From Portunus trituberculatus (Eukaryota; Arthropoda; Malacostraca; Decapoda; Portunidae), in NCBI RefSeq assembly GCF_017591435.1, contig NC_059301.1, positions 13,949,254-14,013,253 on the forward strand: a DNA stretch of 64,000 bases. The letters are read 5' to 3'. Positions 1 to 15,667 of the stretch are shown here, piece by piece. Below the pieces are notes generated by a model, which did not search any database, was not told where the DNA came from, and saw only the letters and a program-made list of their open reading frames with translations. The translations under genes were made by a program, and so were the position numbers. Positions within the stretch are counted from its first letter, which is position 1. The number at the start of each line of letters is the position of its first letter.

Positions 1-555
1 AGGAAAAATAAGACTTCTTTAAAGAACAAAGGCAATAAAATGCTAATAAGAATAATAATAAGAAAATAACAGTAATAATAATGAAGAAAGAGCTTGCGGC
101 CTGCGGTAGTGGCGGAGAGGGCGTGGGGGTTGGAAGAGAGTAGCACTGGGCTGGGCTGGATTGGGCAGGTAGGTACTTTATAACAACACTACGCGGTGAA
201 ACTATCGATTCCCGTGACCTTGAGGTAATGAGGTACTGTACCATTACTTATCTTCCTTGTCGCCTGCCCTGAACCATAACGTAGATCCACTACTCGTATA
301 TCCATAATAGTCTATCCACATTCGTGCTCTACTTCTATTTTATCCATACTCATTCCAGCATGATTACCTTGCTATCCACATTTCTGCTCTACCTTATCCA
401 AATCCTTTCCATTGTGATCTACTCTCCTTTGCTTGCCACTTGTCCTGAGTTCTATAGCTAATGTCTAGGACTATCTATCCACACCAATGCTATAACTTAT
501 TCATATACATTCCAGTCTTCTTTTGCCCTATCGGACGCTTTTCATTTATGCAAGA

Positions 556-681
556 GGGCCTCTGGTCAAGGCCTATAAAACGGCAGTCAGAAAGATTCAC
601 TGAAGGTGCCACTCCCTAAAAAGGACTTCAGGTCATAAGTAAGAGGGAATAAAGAAGCAGGCAAGGGGTTCCAGAGTTAAC
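556..681 (-). mobile_element. Jockey-like LINE 3' fragment
   Basis: On the minus strand it reads LWNPLPASLFPLTYDLKSF, the C-terminal motif of the same LINE family, followed by decayed 3' sequence. Confidence 0.6.
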
Positions 682-872
682 ATGATCTCCTTTCTCCTGC
701 TGTTACACAATTCCGTTCTATCAAACCACCAAGTATTGTTGTAGCTAAACCGCACCTACCAAAAAACCTACCTTCTCCTATCCTTTTGCACGCCTAAATA
801 TGTAACCCCGTTCCTGTTTTATCTCATATCATTATCATCATCATCTTTAGTCACCTCATCTGTTTACTTTGG

Positions 873-1130
873 TATTCCAGACCTCAACAGAACTTCTAAT
901 ATCATGCTCTCACCTGTTCCTTGACTGTCTATCTATCCTTTTATCTCTGCTGTCTGTTTGCTGATTCCAGATATTAGCAAAACTTTTTAAATTTCATGTC
1001 TTCATCTAATTCCTTGTCTACCTATTTTTCCCTTCACCTCTATTGTCTACTCGTGTATTCCAGACCTCAGCAGAACGTCTAACTTTATGCTCTCACCCAG
1101 TTCCTATCTATCTGTCTATCTATGTATCTT
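873..1130. repeat. Degenerate tandem repeat, period about 92 bp
   Basis: Three copies begin with TATTCCAGACCTCA-type sequence at 873, 963 and 1056, each followed by CAGAAC.TCTAA, ATGCTCTCACC and TTCCT blocks. Confidence 0.65.
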
Positions 1131-2109
1131 TCCTATTCATATGTAAACGTAACATGGATGACCTTCGTCCCTTAGCAGCAGAAGGCTAGATATGTAGGTC
1201 AGTGAGCCAGCCCTGAAAACAGTGTGAGAGGAGTCATTAATAGTGAATTAGGAGACAAACATATCAATTATTCTGCGTCTTCGGCACGCGGTAATCTCTT
1301 CAAGGATGCATGAGTAATGTAACCAGCGGCGGTAACTCACATGAATCCCTGCCGCTGAATCATTCCTTTTTTTTCTCTGTATCGCGTGTGTTGTGTTACT
1401 CACGCCAATTAGTTTTTTGCTTTATTTTACGTGTGTTGTGTTTAGCATTCCTTTTCTGTTTAGTATTGTGTTGCTGGTGCTTTGTTGCTTCTGTGCGTGC
1501 TTCCATAAAACAAAAAAATAAGTTCTCTAAATGAAAATTATGAGAAAAAGATCACAAGAAATCGACAAAGAAAAATATTATCTGGATATTTTCTATGCAC
1601 CAGGAAAATCACTAAAGTGGGGAATAAATTTGCAAAAAAAAAAAAAAAAAAAAAAAGGTCGATTGAGTTACATCATGTATTACCTGACATGGAATGTTTC
1701 CCCCGAACACACGACCCATACTGACTTTTCTTTTTTTTTTTCAAAGGGGCAAAAGAGAAGGCAGCTAGCTAGAGGGAGAGTGGGAAGTGAAGAGACGAAA
1801 AGAGTAAGAATAAAGATAGGTTGTGGGTTGGACAATATTACCATTTTTTTTCTAAACCATGCAAACATGCACTGTCCAACTATGCGTGGAGATTGCCACC
1901 TTAGCAGGTGACGTGCGTGGACCTTCTGTGCAAGCTCAGTGGAAGGGCTAAAACAATACACAACTGCCCTTCATATATACTTCGCTCCATCCCGGTCTTA
2001 TTTTGAATAGCTGGCACTTTTGGCCAATCAGCTACCTCCTCACCATGACGCATAGGCATTTCCCTTCGCCTTACACCACAGTGTTTTTTTCTTCTTTTTA
2101 CATGTAGGA
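1131..2109. other. No gene seen
   Basis: AT-rich sequence with poly(A) at about 1634-1656. Short ORFs here look like chance. Confidence 0.5.
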
Positions 2110-2600
2110 GAAAGAGCCAGCCAAGGGCAAAAAAATATTAAAAAAAGGAAGCCCACTTAGGTGTTGGTTCTCTAAAAGATAGTAAAGCGTTAGGCGAAAT
2201 TAGGGAGCAAATGTCTTGATACCTTCCTCTTAAAAGAAGACAACTCGTAGGAAGGCGGAAATATAGAAGCAGGTAGGGAGTTTCAGAGTTTACCAGTGAA
2301 AGGTATGAATGATTGAGAATATTGGTTAACTCTTGCATTAGAGAGATGGACAGAATAGGGATGAGAGGAAGAAGAAAGCCTTGTGCAGCGAGGCCGCAGG
2401 ACGAGGGGAGGCATGCAGTTAGCAAGATCAGTAGAACAGTTAGTATGAAAATAGTGATAAAAGATAGAAAAAGATGCAACATTTCGGCGGTGAGAAAGAG
2501 GCTGAAGACAGTCAGTCAGAGGAGGGGAGTTGATGAGACGAAAAGCTATTGCCAGCTTTGTCACTACAGAAGGACAGCGTTACCACCATTCACTACCTAA
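2110..2600 (-). mobile_element. Jockey-like LINE, 3' end of the reverse transcriptase ORF
   Basis: Read on the minus strand, this encodes a decayed non-LTR retrotransposon C-terminus: AFRLINSPPLTDCLQPL, RRNVASFSIFYHYFH, SSSHPYSVHLSNARVNQY, SFIPFTGKL. The frame is broken. It is the longest of five relics in the window and is truncated at the 5' end. Confidence 0.7.
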
Positions 2601-3380
2601 TGCTGTTACGCCATCTTTAAGATCTCAACCTCTCCAGCGGCCCCCTTTTCGCAACACAACTCCTTCATTTTGATATTAAGACGTTACGGTAGTCTTATTC
2701 CATCTCGTCGTTCTGTTCAAGCTATTGGTTGACGCAGCCTCCGAGGGCGAACTGCTGTGGCCTGCTTTAAATCTAAATATATTTAGCATCAACAGACTCA
2801 CGAGTCACGACACTTGGTAACTGATATTTAGTGGAAACAACCAACCGTCTGAGGTCTTGTTGAAGTTAAAAAAGTTAGAATGATGCTCGACTATTTATAC
2901 AAAATATACCACATGTTTTTCTTATTTAGAGTCATCCTTGTAAAAGTGCAAATCTTGACGTATATGAACGTTAAGGAGTAGCTAAGAAAACTAAAGTAGG
3001 AAGATATTTTAGGAATGATTGTGTGTGTGTGTGTGTGTACAAATCTCCCCTATACTTTACGACGTCTACGCAGCTCATCAGCTAAATGAACGCAGGATTT
3101 ATGTGCATGTGTGTGTAGCACGGCGGACAGGAGCGGGAAAGGCAGGGCTCAGGGACTGTCACCACCACCACCTCCACCATCTGGGTCTCGTGTCTCGTGT
3201 GGCGCAGAGATTTAGGTGGTGGTTAGTTGAGATTCAGGAAGGATTTATAAGCGTACCTCGAGGCAGGTATCTAGTAATCCTGCGCCTGCCTCTCACTGCT
3301 CTGCTCGATTCTTCTGGATTTTTTCGTGATTCTTTTTTGCTGCACTGCGACGTGGGAATAGTGTGTAAATACTGTTGTAA
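2601..3380. other. No gene seen
   Basis: Unique sequence with a short (GT)n at about 3020-3038. Confidence 0.5.
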
Positions 3381-3590
3381 TTTTGATACGTGTGGACCCA
3401 AAAAAGGCTATCGCTGTTTTGATATGTCGATCTTGAAATAGAAAAAAGACTATTATTGTTTTGATACGTTAGCACTCCACAAAAAGACAACCGTATCTTT
3501 GATACGTTAATGCTCCACAAAAGACTAGGGCAGTTTTGATACGTTAACGTTCCATAAAAAGACTATCACAGTTTTGATATATTAACACCA
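3381..3590. repeat. Minisatellite, period about 38 bp, six units
   Basis: TTTTGATACG-type cores occur at 3381, 3417, 3459, 3497, 3534 and 3572, separated by CTCCACAAAAGACTA-type spacers. Confidence 0.8.
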
Positions 3591-3654
3591 GAGTTGAAGA
3601 AAGGAATCGAAGACAACAGAATCTACAACTGGATTCTTTAGGATCTTTTATCCA

Positions 3655-6183
<2,529 letters not shown>

Positions 6184-6233
<50 letters not shown>

Positions 6234-6255
6234 TGTGTGTGTGTGCGTGTGTGTC
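6184..6255. repeat. (GA)n-(GT)n compound microsatellite
   Basis: A GA tract to about 6231, then GT/GTGC units. Confidence 0.95.
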
Positions 6256-6448
6256 TGTCACGTTGGTGCGTCAAGTGATCCCCATCGACCAGCCACTGCT
6301 ACTCCTACACAATGAAAATCCAAGGAAGACCAAGCAGCAACATGCCTATTGTCCCTCACAAGGCAGCCTGTGATGAGTCCTCCCCTTGTCTGATTCTCAT
6401 GTCCTTACGGTTGGCAATGCATGTTCATACTTCACAGTTACTTGATGG

Positions 6449-6660
6449 TTAACCCCTTCAGTACTGGGACGCTTTTTTCCCACGAGTCTTGGGTACGATT
6501 AGATGATTCTATTTATATTATAAACAGTTTATGAAGGTCAAAAATTAATGAGCGGAATCTTCACTACTTTAATCCCCACATAAGTTTCTGAAGCTGTATA
6601 AAATCGCCAGATAGTAACCAGAGTAAATATGAAAACGCGTCATGGTACTAAAGGGTTTAA
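6449..6660 (+). mobile_element. TTAA-flanked MITE, copy 1
   Basis: A 212-bp element bounded by TTAA at both ends, with terminal inverted repeats of the form CCCCTTCAGTACTG at the left and its inverse at the right. The interior shares AAGCTGTATAAAATCGCC with the other copies. The TTAA target and CCC-starting ends fit non-autonomous piggyBac-type elements. There is no ORF. Confidence 0.8.
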
Positions 6661-7267
6661 ACTGAAGCTGAACTGAATGTTACAAGTCTAGATTTGAAAC
6701 ACTAAGCCAACAATTGGGTGTTTGGAACTAAAGATGTCACAGTTAAAAAGACAAAAAAAGAAAAAAATCAGAATGGATATGGAGAAAATATGACGCGTAT
6801 TAAAGAAAAAAAGAAGAAAAAAATGCGGCGTCAATATGAATGTTATAAGCATGCTGGCTTAGGTGAACTTGAAAAAAAAAAAAAAAACGGTGAATGTATG
6901 TGGATAGACAAGGAGGAAATGTATGAGTAATGGAAGAGTTAGTAAGGAAGTCTTCAAAACGTTACGTGAGGGGCGTGACATTGCGGATTCTTCCTCGAGG
7001 GGAGTCTTACAATTTCCTTATCAAGCCACTAAATCTGCAGGGTTCGCTTACACGCATGGCTACGTGTTCCTTCTGCGTCCGGGACCGTTTTCGCTATTAA
7101 GGACCAAAGGCATTATCCTATCCGGCTACTGGTTATCGTTGCGTAATTAAGAGGATAGACAAGGGCTACAACAATTAGCGAAGATCAATAAATCGCTGCA
7201 GCCTCATAAGAAAGTTTGTAGAAAGATGTGTTTCGTAGAGGGAAAACATATATATTCTATTAATATC

Positions 7268-7455
7268 TTTACCAGGACGCATTTTCATATTCATTCTGGT
7301 TACTATTTGGCTTCAGAAACATATATTTGGATTAGAATAAAAAAAACTCTGGCCATTAATCTTTTGACCTCCATACATCTTCCTAATGCAAATAAAACGG
7401 TTTAATCACAACCAAAAATCAAGGTAATAATGCGTCTCAGTACTGAAGGGGTTAA
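7268..7455 (-). mobile_element. TTAA MITE, copy 2 (inverted, one end truncated)
   Basis: Reverse orientation to copy 1. It starts at ACCAGGACGC, so about 15 bp of one terminal repeat are missing, and ends in CAGTACTGAAGGGGTTAA. It lies 600 bp from copy 1. Confidence 0.75.
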
Positions 7456-7785
7456 GTTTATCAAAGGGTGGAGAGGAAATACAAAAAGATGAATAGTATG
7501 TAGTTTTCCAGCATTTATTTTGTGTTGGATGTTCAAGAAGTTGTTATGATGCAGCGTGCCAACATAGGACTTGGTTCCTCCTACGGCCAGAACTAGCAAT
7601 AGGTGGAAAGGTAATAGTAACAACACTGGAATTAAAGCCCTCAGATTAAAGACAAAAAAGAAAACGTCATAAAAATTTTCACAGAGAGCAAAACTAAAGC
7701 AACAATGACAACAGAAAAAAAAAATGTTGTCTTTGTTTCTCTCTCTAAGTTTCTTTTCTTCTTTATACATCATTCACCGGACTCT

Positions 7786-7798
7786 CTCTTTCACTCTC

Positions 7799-7852
<54 letters not shown>
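7786..7852. repeat. (TC)n microsatellite
   Basis: CT-rich lead-in, then a perfect TC tract. Confidence 0.95.
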
Positions 7853-7854
<2 letters not shown>

Positions 7855-7973
7855 AGAATGAAAGGAATGACTGCCGAAATATTTACATTGGTTTAAGACA
7901 GACTTCCTCTTAACACTTTTTTCATTCTCTTATATATTTGCTCTTATATTATCATGAGGGTTTTTGGAACTTG

Positions 7974-7978
<5 letters not shown>

Positions 7979-8047
<69 letters not shown>
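7979..8047. repeat. (TG)n microsatellite
   Basis: Perfect TG tract of about 69 bp. Confidence 0.96.
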
Positions 8048-8048
<1 letters not shown>

Positions 8049-8143
8049 GTCAAGAAGCAGCGCGGTACATGAGGCGTGAACGGCGATCGCAAGGGATGGC
8101 GTAGTCAATGGCTATGGAATATTCATGATGATTTATATCACCG

Positions 8144-8144
<1 letters not shown>

Positions 8145-8195
<51 letters not shown>
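8145..8195. repeat. (TG)n microsatellite
   Basis: Perfect TG tract, 100 bp after the previous one. Confidence 0.96.
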
Positions 8196-8197
<2 letters not shown>

Positions 8198-8389
8198 CTT
8201 TACATCTATTTTTTCTAAGTTTTGCTTGTCTGTTTCTTGTCTTTTCTTGTCTGTACTTTTCATCAACTTGTCTGTCTTCTTGTTTTTTCATCCTTTCTTA
8301 TCAATTTTCTGTCTCTCCTGGTCTTTGTCTGTCCGTGTGTCTGTCTGTCTGTGTGTCTTCTGGACTGTCTCCTTGTCATTTTCTCTGCG

Positions 8390-8475
8390 TGAGTCGATCG
8401 ATTGGTGAATTCTCTTTATCTCCCTTTCTCGCTTGTGTATTCGTCTCCTTATTTGCTTATCTGTCATTCTTTGGT

Positions 8476-8545
<70 letters not shown>
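8390..8545. repeat. (TC)n microsatellite with a dispersed 95-bp flank
   Basis: The TC tract at 8479-8544 is preceded by sequence (GTGAATTCTCTTTATCTCCC onward) that recurs inverted at 44.18-44.28 kb. Confidence 0.8.
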
Positions 8546-8551
<6 letters not shown>

Positions 8552-9362
8552 ATTTCTTTATTTGTGTCTTTCTATATGTGTCTCTCCGTCTGTCTCCCTG
8601 TGCAATCGTCTTTTCTACCACAGCAGGGGTTTCCGAATGCCTGACGAGTGTCACTAGGCCATGAATGTTCTATGGTGTATCCCTTTTGTGTTGGTCTTAT
8701 GTTGCTTGTGGTGTTGGTATGGTGTGTTAGCATCGAGGTACGTGGTAATCATCTTCCTGATACTCTATAGACTGTCAGGAACATAAGTATTGAAGAATTA
8801 ATGGTCATAGCGCTGTTCCCGTCTTCCATATGGGACAAGTATTAATAAGATAAGAACCCCGTCCTCTTTTGGAGATAATTCGAACTAGTTTGAAGGTTGT
8901 ACTGTTCGCTAGCAGTGGGTTTCTGGACGAAGTAAGAATTAGGGACTTGTTTTGTTGCTGAATATTGTACCAGGATTTATTGCTCGCTCTTTCTACGTCA
9001 TCGCCATCAGACATGGAAAAATTGCACTACCTTAGTATCGACGCATCCATTTGGTTTCTTTGAAGTTTCTCGTATGCGCTATTGAGAGAAAGACCCTCCA
9101 TTACGCTGCTATCGCGGTGTATTAGTGGGTGGGTCAAGGCTGATATGAAAGTCAAATTTTATGATTCCTAATTGGCGAAGCAACTCGTGCATATTCGTGA
9201 TGCATCGAGACGCCACACACAAACGCACTCTGGCGTCATGCAGTGTCTAGGATTGAATAAACAAGTCCATATATCATCATCCCTGAATGACACACCAATA
9301 TAGAGATTCGTGCTTTGTATCTACAAATATATACCAAGCGAGCAATAGCACACGGCCCAAAC

Positions 9363-9390
9363 AAACACACACACACACACACACACACAC
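9363..9390. repeat. (CA)n microsatellite
   Basis: Short tract at the 5' edge of the SINE family 1 body. Confidence 0.95.
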
Positions 9391-9616
9391 GGGAAGCGGC
9401 GAGGCAAATGGGCAAGCCTCTTAATGTGTAGCCCCTGTTCACCTAGCAGTAAATAGGTACGGGATGTAACTCGAGGGGTTATGGTCCCGCTTTCCCGGTG
9501 TGTGGAGTGTGTATTGTGGTCTTACTCGTAGTTCTACCCGAAGATCGGTCTATGAGCTCTGAGCTCGCTCCGTAATGGGGAAGACTGGCTGGGTGACCAG
9601 CAGGCCACCGTGAATT

Positions 9617-9620
<4 letters not shown>
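9391..9620 (+). mobile_element. tRNA-derived SINE, family 1, head lost
   Basis: About 90% similar by eye to the body of the 48.5 kb copy, starting right after the tRNA-like part. It is flanked on both sides by (CA)n tracts. Confidence 0.82.

Positions 9621-9693
<73 letters not shown>
9619..9693. repeat. (CA)n microsatellite
   Basis: Extends from the 3' end of the SINE (GTGAATTGCACACA). Confidence 0.96.
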
Positions 9694-9699
<6 letters not shown>

Positions 9700-9829
9700 A
9701 ATAAATTAGCTTGCATAGTCTCTGTATAAGGTGGATTCAGAAAAAAAAGTTACTTAGTTAATTTTGATAATAATAAAGGCCTTATTAAGAGTTTCTTATC
9801 GCAAAACCTCATCTATTATGCCATTCTCT

Positions 9830-10620
9830 TAATCACCTCCACTACCGCTACTCATTTCCCGATAATATCCCCACCACTACCACCATTATACTCTGTTCAC
9901 GGTAGACACAAGATCTTCTCTTTCTCACGGCGGAGCTTTGCGTGACCTGAATACTGAGCCCATTGGGTGGCGGTGTCTTATAACGGTGGGTTTGTGGGAA
10001 AATAATGAAGCACTGTAAAATGTACGCTTTCCAGTAAACACGACCAACTAGTCGCAGGCCAGAGTGTTGATCCCTTCATGTGCTCCACTCATTAGGATTA
10101 GCTCGTGCCTCTAGCGTCCGTGAATAGACTATATCATTATATCTATCGCTTGAAATAAACAAAATGTTATTCTTATTAATACTTCAGCTCCCAGTACTAT
10201 TATCCGTCTTCCTCTTACTATAAATCAACACTGTCAGTAACTAATACCTCCCCCACTACTACCACCACTATCACTGTCATTAGTATTACTTCTCTGAACA
10301 TTCCATCTTCCCGCTTCTACAAATCAAGTTAATTGTATAAGCACTACTACCATCACTATCATTTTCTATCATCTCTACCACTACCACCATCATTCACTAC
10401 CTACCTATACACGTACTACTATCACCATAAATATTTCTCCTCTCTCCTTAGTTGCTTGTGACTAGTACTATTACCACTAACTACCATCACCACAACAACT
10501 ACCATCATCACAATTGTTCCCGCCTTTATCGTCACCATCTTTGTATTATATGATTTTGTTATACTGGTAACACGTCACTACCACTATCACCACCATCTCT
10601 TTAACCCCTAGCTAGTTATA
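9830..10620. repeat. Degenerate ACC/ACT/ATC trinucleotide-rich tract
   Basis: Repeated short runs such as CCACTACTACCACC and CTACCACTACCACCATCATT are interspersed with unique sequence, as in an old, decayed trinucleotide array. No gene is seen. Confidence 0.6.
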
Positions 10621-11842
10621 AGTAGTTACCAACCACCCTTGTAAGAATCTAAAGGCCTGTTGCTGTTTTGCTATCCTTTGTAGTCTTTTGTAATTCTTTG
10701 TAATCACTGTTACTTTTGTTACAATTACATCCAGCACCACCATCATTACTACTACTACTACTACTAATACTTCAACTGCAACTCATCCTACTAATAAGAC
10801 ACAATTGTAGCAATGCAACAGTAAAGCAAACACAAAGCTGTCATAAAGTCAAGTACATGTACAAGTTTCATCTTTACGAAGTGGAAGTTGTATTGCCGAC
10901 TGTTACCACGAAAAATCGATACCATTTCACCCACGCGCCGTCTGCTCTTCACCTTACAGCAACAGCCAAATGCTTCTAGTTACCACGGGTGATTCCTAGG
11001 CAGTGTTCTGTAGTCGGGCGAAGGCCACAACAATTGACTCAGTAGGGATCTTCATCTTCTCTTGCTTTGAAGTGAAGTTGAGAGATCTATTTCATAATTT
11101 CATAAGTCACGGTCCCTGTGCATTGATGTTAGATCTTTTATAATCTGTTGTCAAACGTATTTCTTGTGATTAAGTCAATGAAGAGAAATTTTTAGACGTA
11201 TGAATGGGAATACTTTCAGTGTATAAACTAATCACTTCAAGAAGACTGTTATATTGTGCTGATAAAATTATTTTTCCTCTTTAAAGTTATAAGAAAAAGG
11301 AATGTTTAAAGGTAGGAAAAGGTGAATGAGAATAGTCCAATACTAGGGCGCATTACTTCAAGTCATCCAGCAAAGATATACAACATGGTAACTAATACAA
11401 CAAGCAGAAGACAGAGCAAGGTGATGATGATTGACTGTCAGATTCAAAGACACGACACTCGTAATGGTAAGGTAAGGTACTGAATACTTGAAAACAATGT
11501 AATTTCAGTGCAATTATAGGACCCGTGGATAAGACTTTTTTTCGAAGTTATTGCAATGGATTGTAAAATAAAGTGCAGAAGAAGACATGAAAACAAAATA
11601 ATTTCAATTCTCAACATTGCAATGATTTGTACATTTGTAAGACATCAGCAACCAAGCAACATCGAGTCACTGCAACTGAAATCCTGCCATGTACACGCAG
11701 CAAATTTTATGAAGGCCATCACGGAAATTACTGCCGCTTTGTAAATATACGTAATGAATAGTTGACGCGTTTGATGTATGCGACAGAAGCTTGTTCTGAT
11801 TCCTGAAAGCATATGTTGTGTATGTGCTGTTTTGTGTTGTGC
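10621..11842. other. No gene seen
   Basis: Unique sequence; a few ACT units near 10745. Confidence 0.5.
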
Positions 11843-12038
<196 letters not shown>

Positions 12039-13195
12039 ATAACAGACACACAAACCCTAACAGTAATCTGGCATGCAAGACAAATTAAAATAGTACAATT
12101 ATACAAAAGCTCCTTTCTCTTTTTTTTCCTCGTCGCCACTTTTCCGTCGCCTTGCACGACACGCACGGCACACGCGTTACATACACTTACATATTCAAGT
12201 CCAACACTGTGTTCATCGAAAGGTACAAAAGCACGAAACCTTGACGTGAACTCTACCTCACTTCCACGAGTTTGCCGCAACACCTTCCCGGGAATCGAGC
12301 GAGGGACGGCAGGCAGCCCGCACCGCGCAATACCACCCAGAAAAAGAACAAAAATCGCCTCTAAGGTAAGGGAGAATTATAAAGCGTAAAGTATCATATA
12401 AACAATTGTTCTTTTCCATTTATAACACTTGGATTTTTGTATAAGTTTACCTCCTTCTACACTATACAGCCTGATACTTAGAATAAAGCAGTGTCATGGC
12501 ATAGAAGATGTTATATAACAGAGAAAGAGCTAAATGAAATATAAAACATGACGGAAAATCGTTCTTCTCTCACATTACTCTCAAAATATGACAAAATTTC
12601 CATGTCTCCATTTACACAACAGTTCGATTCTTAGCAATGAAATACAGCACCATTATTCAAAGCGGGAGAGGATGGTAAGTAAGGGAAAAGTCTTCACTGC
12701 GCCGCTTGAAAGTGTTACGTACGAGAATATTATGTTAATCTCCCAACACAAGTAATGATTATTATAGTGAGCGGGGCCTGAGCGGCACAAGCACTGCCGC
12801 TGCCGTAGGGTTGGATGAACGCTCCTGCCCTCAGCTATTTTGGCCTTTGTGAGCCTGTTATCTACAGATCAGCGGTGCCGTGCAGAGGCCTCCCTGCCTC
12901 CCTCCCATCCCCCCCAACCACCCGCCTCCACGCTAACCCAGATCCCATGGGCATAACTGACCGCCGTCTAACGCTGGTGGTGGTGGTGTGGTGGTGCTGG
13001 TCGAGCCGCTGCAGAAGGGAATATAATATAATATAATACAGGTCACTATCTGTCGTTCCTTTATCTATCATCTACCTGTTTACCTATGTACCTATGTATG
13101 TATAGACATGTACGTATGTATGTATATGTCTATCTGTTTGTTGTCACTTTATCTATCTCTCCATTTATATGTTTGTCTATATGTAGATACGCACT

Positions 13196-13198
<3 letters not shown>
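12039..13198. other. No gene seen
   Basis: A GC-richer island at 12770-13020 has no convincing reading frame. Confidence 0.45.

Positions 13199-13254
<56 letters not shown>
13199..13254. repeat. (CA)n microsatellite
   Basis: Perfect tract after CGCACTCGCG. Confidence 0.96.
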
Positions 13255-13257
<3 letters not shown>

Positions 13258-13551
13258 GCTAAAAAAAAAAACATAATAAAAAAAAACATGGAAAGTCAGA
13301 ATGTAGAGTCAGGTTTAAGTAAAATTCTCAACACTTTAAGAGTTTTTCTTTTATTCTCTTCTTTCTTTTTCCTTGCAGTAAGAGATTGTGCAAATGACCT
13401 AATGCAGGTGTCGCTGGGGTGGGGGAGGTGGCACGGTGAGGACGTTGGGGTTAAGTGTAATGGGGTTAGGGGGGTGATGGGGTGACCTTTAAGAGGGAGA
13501 AAATGTCGCTCTTAATGTGTATATCTGATGGTACCCCTACTAATTGAATGA

Positions 13552-13552
<1 letters not shown>

Positions 13553-13617
<65 letters not shown>
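13553..13617. repeat. (GA)n microsatellite
   Basis: Perfect tract. Confidence 0.96.
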
Positions 13618-13619
<2 letters not shown>

Positions 13620-13704
13620 CACTCACATATATACACAACAGGACAGAAAATTGACAAAGGAGGGAAAAATAAATAGATAAATAGACTGACAAACCAGAGG
13701 ATAA

Positions 13705-13705
<1 letters not shown>

Positions 13706-13740
<35 letters not shown>

Positions 13741-13755
13741 CTTCATGTCACTCCT

Positions 13756-13790
<35 letters not shown>
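13706..13790. repeat. (CA)n and (CT)n microsatellites
   Basis: CA tract to about 13737, then a CT tract at 13758-13790. Confidence 0.94.
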
Positions 13791-13791
<1 letters not shown>

Positions 13792-14400
13792 CAAGTTTCC
13801 TGCTGTTGCTACATTACCACCAGACTCCTGCGTCACACACGACAAGTCTGAGAAGGCCAGAAGAGTTAATTAAGGTGTGATGCACGCCTGTCATTAGGAG
13901 ATGATGAGACCGGCAATGGCGTTGGTTAAAAAAACATAATATACCCTTAAGTGAAGCCTCTTGTATTGAAGGATGGGTGATTCAGTTCGATTTACGTTCC
14001 TGAATGGCCTATATTGCACGTGGAGATAGTTGTGGGGGAGGGGAGTGAAGGTTAAGAGTAAAGGATTCAGATTTGAAGAACTCGAAGAGCGTTGAAGACT
14101 GTGTAGTAATAATAAGGGAAGCTATTCGTCTTCAGATGAAAGTATAAATAATAAAGGTGAAGTGTGTATAAGACTGATAGACGAAGGTATATGTACTCAA
14201 ACTCGTAATTTCAACTAAAGATTATATAGGAATAATGCGTTGAAGTATTTATGCTCAAAACTAAACGAATCTCGAGATCTCTGGGAAGCTTCAGTGACAA
14301 ATTGTGATCTTACGAGTCTTCCAGTGAGTTGACGAAAGAAGAAATACAGAAAGGATTCATATGTGCTGTAAGGTGTTATGTATGGAAGTAGGTGAAGTTA

Positions 14401-14476
14401 GCTTAGGCTTGATTAAGTTAGATTACGTTTGGTTAGGTTAGATTAGGTTAGGTTTGGTTAGGATACGTTAGGTTTG
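14401..14476. repeat. Short TTAGG-like interstitial repeat
   Basis: Several GGTTAG/TTAGGTT units in imperfect array. TTAGG is the usual arthropod telomere unit, but this tract is short and degenerate. Confidence 0.5.
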
Positions 14477-15331
14477 CAATGGGGAGAAAAGTCGTAAATG
14501 AAGCACAACACATGTCTTGAAGCAGCACATTGTAGCACATCAGGCCACTTCTCGAGGTAATTTTAGACTCGCCTTTGAACTCTATCTTTAAGAGTCCAGC
14601 ACCTTTAGTGGGCTTTTCTTTTTGCCAGTTTTTGTTGCCTTTGGTCAAAGCTCTTCTTACATAAAAAAGTACACGCTGTTATAAAAATCTATGAAAGGAG
14701 AGTTAAGAATAAAGCAGAACCACTTGAAACATTTGAAACATTTGAAACATTGAGGGTAAGACGGATATTTCAACCAAGCTGCAGTAATGTCAGACTCTAT
14801 ATAAGTAAAAACCTCTCAACCAAAAGATAAATACACAAATGAATATATATCAAAATAAACTGAAATAAAAGTCTAATATAATATAATGATCAAAATTTAA
14901 TGTTAACAAGATAATAACAGTATTTCTGATTAGAAAATATTAATAAAAAAAAACTAATGAAAAATATGGAAAAATATATAATGAAAATTAAGCAAAATGA
15001 TTTCCAAGTAGCACATAACAGTACTCGATGCCACAAAAATCTTCTTAATACTTCTTATAAAACCCACATGAATTAAACTCCATCTATTTTTTAATCCATT
15101 TTAATCCTCGCTAATGACTAACCAGCGAAAACAGTTTCAGGTGATTGTAAAGTTTGATGTGACAGCGTTCAAGTTTTCATATAAAGGTGTATGAACTTTA
15201 CTCGGGTTACGATCTATAATAACCTTGTGTTTCTTTGGCGAGGTGTTGCGTATCCATGAGCGCCCCGCCGTACCAGGAAGTTTGCATATGTATAGAGTGG
15301 CTAACAATGTGTATTACGAGGCGAACAATGG

Positions 15332-15333
<2 letters not shown>
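14477..15333. other. No gene seen
   Basis: AT-rich, with a 9-bp GAAACATTT triplet array near 14725. Confidence 0.5.

Positions 15334-15400
<67 letters not shown>
15334..15400. repeat. (CA)n microsatellite
   Basis: Perfect tract. Confidence 0.96.
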
Positions 15401-15401
<1 letters not shown>

Positions 15402-15667
15402 GCAAAGGTTACACAATTTTCGTCCCCTCCAGGCAGACCTCACTCATTCACATTATGTACTACGTTGTCGGCGAGTCTACATTAATTTCTGGTGGGATAA
15501 TTTAGGCGTCAGGAGGATAGTGTATAGTGTCTGGCGTGACCGTGGTTAGGTCCTAAAAATAGATGGCATACCACTTCACATCATGACGTCAGCTTTGCAC
15601 GAGTGATAGTCAGTATAGAGATAAATGGAGCCACGCTGTTCACTCTTACTTCTGCTTGTCCGTCTAA

